Shown here: in pieces, positions 61,075 to 64,000 of the stretch
Layout: each line of letters opens with the position of its first letter
Position numbering within the stretch: position 1 is the first letter of the stretch
Made by a program: the position numbers and the translations under genes
The notes under the pieces: model-generated
What the model saw: only the letters and a program-made list of their open reading frames with translations
The model's database searches: none
What the model was told of the DNA's origin: nothing
NCBI GenBank assembly: GCA_045614605.1
Contig: JAZLDH010000007.1
Span: 1 to 64,000 of the forward strand
Origin: Onthomorpha sp937906975
GTDB lineage: Bacteria; Bacteroidota; Bacteroidia; Bacteroidales; P3
Reading direction: 5' to 3'
DNA length: 64,000 nucleotides

Positions 61075-62949
61075 TTATTTGATTACAATCTTTGTTGTGT
61101 TTACAGAATTTCCGTCTTTTACTTTCACAACGTATGTTCCTGCATTTGCATTATTAAGAGTGAAGTTTCTGCTTGAAGTTTCGTAAACCTTTTGTCCTAA
61201 CATATTGAATATTTCTGTGTGAATGTTGTTTCCACCTTCAATAATAATGTTACGATTGTATTGGCTTATAGAAGTTGCACTTACATTTTCTACATCAGAG
61301 ATAGAAACTCCATTCTTTTTGTTTATGATTACTTGGAAACGTTCTGCATTTTCTCCGTTTGAAACAAGAGTTTCGTAAATGCTTCCTTGTTCTAATGCAA
61401 TTTCTTCTTCACCATCTTTAAGGATTACTTCATATTGTTCTGGAATATAAGAAGCAACAATCTTCACATTGCGAGCCTCACCAGAACGAATGTTCATTTC
61501 AGCAACATAAGGCAAAGTATTCGCTGCTTCAATACAAAGACTTCTTTCTCCTAATACGAAATAAGGCTCAGCAACTTCACCAGTCCCAAACATCTTGTTT
61601 GCATCAAAAATATCATACTCCGCTAAAGCAGCTTCATTGTGTTTGAACGAAACAGGAACTGCATAATCATCAGTAACTACATCAAGAGTTATTTTATCTA
61701 TAGGAGCAGTTTCTGATTTAGTTTGCAATTGATAGAATATTTCGTCTAACTTAAAGTTGATTGATGTGTGAGAAGGGTGTATGTCTACAAAGAAACCTTG
61801 TAAAGGGGGTATTGATCCTGCTTCTACAGAGCGATAAAAGTCTCCGGTTTCAACGTAAACGCATTCGCCTTGTACAGCGTTTTTTGATAAGAACCTTTCT
61901 ATAGCTATTTTTTGTGTGAAAGGATTTGCTAATGCAAACCATCTTGTGTCACTTCCTGCTGTACTGCTGTAAGTGAAAGAAAGGTCTTCGTTTTCTGAAT
62001 GTATTTCAAGGTCAATGTTGTGTGTTGTGTTATCATCAATGTTAGGGAAAGCAAGAAAGCCTTTTCCTCGTTCTGTTCCTGCTACATTGCTTGTAGTAAG
62101 ATATGTGCTACCCCAATTATTATTGCTATAATCAAATGCAAGAGCCCATATATCTGGTATAGGAGTTCCGTCAGCATCTATAGGAGTTTCGTCAGCATCT
62201 GTTCCTGGTTCGTCAGGATCTGTTCCGTATGCAAGGGTTGTTATACCATCATTGTTAGGGAAACCTATCAAGTTCCAAAATCCTCCTGTTAAAGTTAAAT
62301 CTAAATCAAATTCACGGCTTATACCAATAACAATAGCATTAGCTGAAAAAGTCTCAGTTCCATCATCTGTATAGGTTCCATTAACTTTTAATACACCATT
62401 ATCATTTACTCTTACGTTATTATTAATTTCAAGATTGTGTGTGTAAACTTTTCCATTAACAGTTAAGTCTCCAAACTCTCCGGAGGTTGTTATGTTTAAT
62501 GTTCCTCCAACAGTAACAGTTCCAGAACAAGTTAAATTACTAACTTTAAGCGAGCCACTATTTACATTGACAGAGTTGGTTACAGTAGCGTCTAAATTAT
62601 TTAATGTTATACTTGAACCATTTGATAATGTCAAAGAGTTACATATAAGTGGTTCTGAACTACCGTCATTTATTGTTCCAGTAATTCCGTCAAAGATTAC
62701 TTCTGCACCGTTAGAGTTTGCTTTAACAACATTAAATGCGATTGTAAGATTTGTACAATAAGTAGTAGATACAGAACCATTACCATCTTCGTCTGTTATT
62801 TCTTTTTTTACTCTATAAGGTTCGCTAGAACTTGGGTGTGAAGTCGTACCAGGATTTGGAGATATTGTAAATGTTGTCGTTGTTTGTGCTATTGCTTGAA
62901 CAGAGAATAACACAAATAATAAAACTATAAAATTCTTAATGTTTTTCAT
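61075..62949 (-). CDS. T9SS type A cargo protein with beta-helical N-terminus
   Basis: 624 residues from the ATG at 62949, where the signal peptide NFIVLLFVLFSVQAIAQ begins; 14 codons upstream are open but unlikely to be used. Residues about 65-215 form a strand-rich, beta-helix-like repeat (LTLSNGSSITLNNLDATVT, TVTVGGTLNITTSG). A DADETPIDADGTPI segment is a short internal duplication. Residues about 300-540 form a module shared with the BspA-like protein at 54178, and the end is a type A sorting domain (EIFNMLGQKVYETSSRNF...KIVIK). The stop lies beside array F. Confidence 0.82.
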   Translation of the reverse strand: MKNIKNFIVLLFVLFSVQAIAQTTTTFTISPNPGTTSHPSSSEPYRVKKEITDEDGNGSVSTTYCTNLTIAFNVVKANSNGAEVIFDGITGTINDGSSEPLICNSLTLSNGSSITLNNLDATVTNSVNVNSGSLKVSNLTCSGTVTVGGTLNITTSGEFGDLTVNGKVYTHNLEINNNVRVNDNGVLKVNGTYTDDGTETFSANAIVIGISREFDLDLTLTGGFWNLIGFPNNDGITTLAYGTDPDEPGTDADETPIDADGTPIPDIWALAFDYSNNNWGSTYLTTSNVAGTERGKGFLAFPNIDDNTTHNIDLEIHSENEDLSFTYSSTAGSDTRWFALANPFTQKIAIERFLSKNAVQGECVYVETGDFYRSVEAGSIPPLQGFFVDIHPSHTSINFKLDEIFYQLQTKSETAPIDKITLDVVTDDYAVPVSFKHNEAALAEYDIFDANKMFGTGEVAEPYFVLGERSLCIEAANTLPYVAEMNIRSGEARNVKIVASYIPEQYEVILKDGEEEIALEQGSIYETLVSNGENAERFQVIINKKNGVSISDVENVSATSISQYNRNIIIEGGNNIHTEIFNMLGQKVYETSSRNFTLNNANAGTYVVKVKDGNSVNTTKIVIK

Positions 62950-62953
62950 AATG

Positions 62954-63175
62954 TTAGTTGTTTTTTTGATTTCTATAAACTCTATAACCAACAGTTGATG
63001 CTCCTAAACCTAATAACAATAAAGTAGCAGGTGAAATAGGTGCTGGATTGCGTTGTAGGTGAAATCCTCTTACTGTATCTCCGTCTGGGTCTTCAGTTGG
63101 TTTTGGTGGCATTTGTGCTGATAACACTGTGCAAAAGCCAATGCAAATCATAATTGCTAAGATTGCTTTTTTCAT
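62954..63175 (-). CDS. Small exported protein with PID-CTERM-like sorting signal
   Basis: 73 residues. Signal peptide ending LSAQMPP, a short spacer rich in proline and acidic residues, then APISPATLLLLGLGASTVGY and a basic end RVYRNQKNN. The order (P-I motif, hydrophobic helix, basic tail) resembles the PID-CTERM type signal of Bacteroidota, which is thought to be read by an exosortase-like enzyme. The mature part is only about 25 residues. Its stop is 4 bases before the start of the large cargo gene, so the pair share a transcript. Confidence 0.65.
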   Translation of the reverse strand: MKKAILAIMICIGFCTVLSAQMPPKPTEDPDGDTVRGFHLQRNPAPISPATLLLLGLGASTVGYRVYRNQKNN

Positions 63176-63212
63176 ATCTTCGTTTTTTGTTAAATAACAT
63201 TATTTCAAACTG

Positions 63213-63220
63213 CAAAATTA
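63213..63220 (-). promoter_or_regulatory. -7 box TAATTTTG for the PID-CTERM/cargo pair
   Basis: Minus-strand match 37 bases before the ATG at 63175. Confidence 0.45.
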
Positions 63221-63268
63221 CGTATATTTTTTTAATTATTAGTGCTTTTGTGAAAAAAACTTTAAAGA

Positions 63269-63313
63269 AAAACGGGCGAATGTCTTTGTATTACTCAGAC
63301 AAACACCCGTTTT
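63269..63313 (-). terminator. Hairpin terminator for gpmA
   Basis: AAAACGGG...TGTCT (63269-63285) pairs with AGACA...CCCGTTTT (63297-63313). Like the elements at 19569 and 21085 it is preceded by AAAGAAA, so it appears to be built on the same plan. Confidence 0.7.
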
Positions 63314-63326
63314 ATTTTTATTTTTT

Positions 63327-63394
63327 CTTAGAGTTTTTTTATTTTCTCTTAGAGATATTTTTTGTTTTCTTAGCTTTTTTTTATTTTTCCTTAG
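63327..63394. repeat. 21-bp-pitch array G (4 identical CTTAG units)
   Basis: CTTAG starts at 63327, 63348, 63369 and 63390. A fifth in-phase position, 63411 (CTTGT), lies inside the last codons of gpmA. T tracts fill the space between. Confidence 0.8.
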
Positions 63395-63404
63395 ACTTTT
63401 TTTC

Positions 63405-64000
63405 TTATTTCTTGTTGCCTTGGTTTGCTACTTCGTCCATTAGTTTTTTTAATGTTTCTTCGTCTGCAAGGAAACGGTCGTTTGCAAGTGTTAAATCATC
63501 GTTTAATTCAAATAGGTATGGTATTCCTGTTGGGATATTGAATTTGATGATTTCTTCGTTTGTCATTTGTTTTAGTGTTTTAACGATTCCTCTTAGTGAG
63601 TTGCCGTGTGCTACTACTAATACTGTGTCGTGTGTTTCAAATGCTTTTAATATATTGTTTTGATAGAATGGCATAAGACGGTTAATGCAGTCTTGTAATG
63701 ATTCTGTCAAAGGTAGTTCTGCTCTATCTACTTGTGCGTAACGTGCATCTGTGTAAGGTGAACGTTCATCGTTTGGTTCTAATGCTGGTGATTGTACATC
63801 GAAGCTTCTTCTCCATAATAATACTTGTTCTGCTCCGAATTTTTCTGTTGCTTCTGCTTTGTTCTTTCCTTGTAAATCGCCGTATGATTTTTCATTTAAA
63901 CGCCATGATTTTTCAACTGGTAGATAATCCATATTCATTGCGTCAAGTATTCCGTTAAGAGTTTTGATTGCTCTTTTAAGATAAGATGTGAAACATACCT
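63405..64000 (-). CDS. gpmA: 2,3-bisphosphoglycerate-dependent phosphoglycerate mutase (5' end outside window)
   Basis: The frame is open to the window edge, so about 198 C-terminal residues are present. They include CFTSYLKRAIKTLNGIL (TS-x-LKRA-x-x-T), RLNEKSYGDLQGKNKAE, the catalytic glutamate in AELPLTESLQD, and VLVVAHGNSLRG with the second catalytic histidine. It interconverts 3- and 2-phosphoglycerate in glycolysis. The missing part would contain the N-terminal RHGES motif. Confidence 0.93.
   Translation of the reverse strand, partial: VCFTSYLKRAIKTLNGILDAMNMDYLPVEKSWRLNEKSYGDLQGKNKAEATEKFGAEQVLLWRRSFDVQSPALEPNDERSPYTDARYAQVDRAELPLTESLQDCINRLMPFYQNNILKAFETHDTVLVVAHGNSLRGIVKTLKQMTNEEIIKFNIPTGIPYLFELNDDLTLANDRFLADEETLKKLMDEVANQGNKK

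Noticed and set aside
63154..63663. 169-residue plus-strand reading frame rich in F, Y and L
   Set aside because: It is the reverse of the gpmA 3' end and array G; the phenylalanine runs come from T tracts.

Overview
This window is AT-rich chromosomal DNA from a member of the Bacteroidota, most likely an uncultured Bacteroidales-type anaerobe. The evidence is the Bacteroidota sigma-70 promoter motif TAnnTTTG, seen upstream of at least 18 genes; type IX secretion (T9SS) sorting domains of types A and B; a PorE-like OmpA protein; a DUF2723 membrane glycosyltransferase; Porin_10 and DcaP-like outer-membrane barrels; BspA-like LRR_5 proteins; and a fused formiminotransferase-cyclodeaminase. Species cannot be named from the sequence alone.

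Layout. 1-3.3 kb: tail of a T9SS cargo gene, a BspA-like LRR protein, and an overlapping minus-strand operon (beta-CASP hydrolase, thioredoxin-like protein, aroQ). 3.4-13.2 kb: a defence island read as one operon: hsdM, a DUF1016/YhcG-type PD-(D/E)XK nuclease, hsdS, an RloC-like zinc-hook anticodon nuclease, and hsdR. 13.3-18.8 kb: lipoprotein, GH25 lysozyme, hydroxyacid dehydrogenase, xseAB, ftcD. 18.8-21.1 kb: a palindromic operator-like array, a MNT nucleotidyltransferase with a broken HepT partner, and a secreted WD40 propeller. 21.1-36.1 kb: porin, trxB, TPM/LemA pair, parC, rnhA, a 1309-residue T9SS type B cargo, two acyl/aminoacyl-transferase-like proteins. 36.2-42 kb: ispH-recF-DUF721-flippase-GT8 operon facing an AbrB-acyltransferase pair. 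42.2-44.6 kb: lipoprotein and a Septu-like ptuA-ptuB pair. 44.7-53.8 kb: dapF, porin, membrane protein, DUF2723 protein, arginine deiminase, fused oligopeptide ABC ATPase. 54-64 kb: tRNA-Gln, BspA-like T9SS cargo, a DUF4143 ATPase apparently inserted at the 3' end of phoH, a PorE-like protein, another T9SS cargo preceded by a small PID-CTERM-like protein, and a truncated gpmA.

The most unexpected signal is non-coding. At least nine places carry arrays of a five-base core (CTTAG, CTAAG, CTTTG or CAAAG) embedded in A/T tracts and repeated at a pitch of exactly 21 bp. They lie mostly at gene 3' ends, twice supply the stop codon of the neighbouring gene, and once run in frame through a coding sequence as a 7-residue repeat. 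Two other arrays, with 22-bp and 33-bp pitch, are also spaced close to whole helical turns. Second in interest are the restriction/anticodon-nuclease operon, the Septu-like pair between near-identical 46-bp repeats, and the DUF4143 ATPase bounded by an exact 24-bp duplication of the phoH 3' end.
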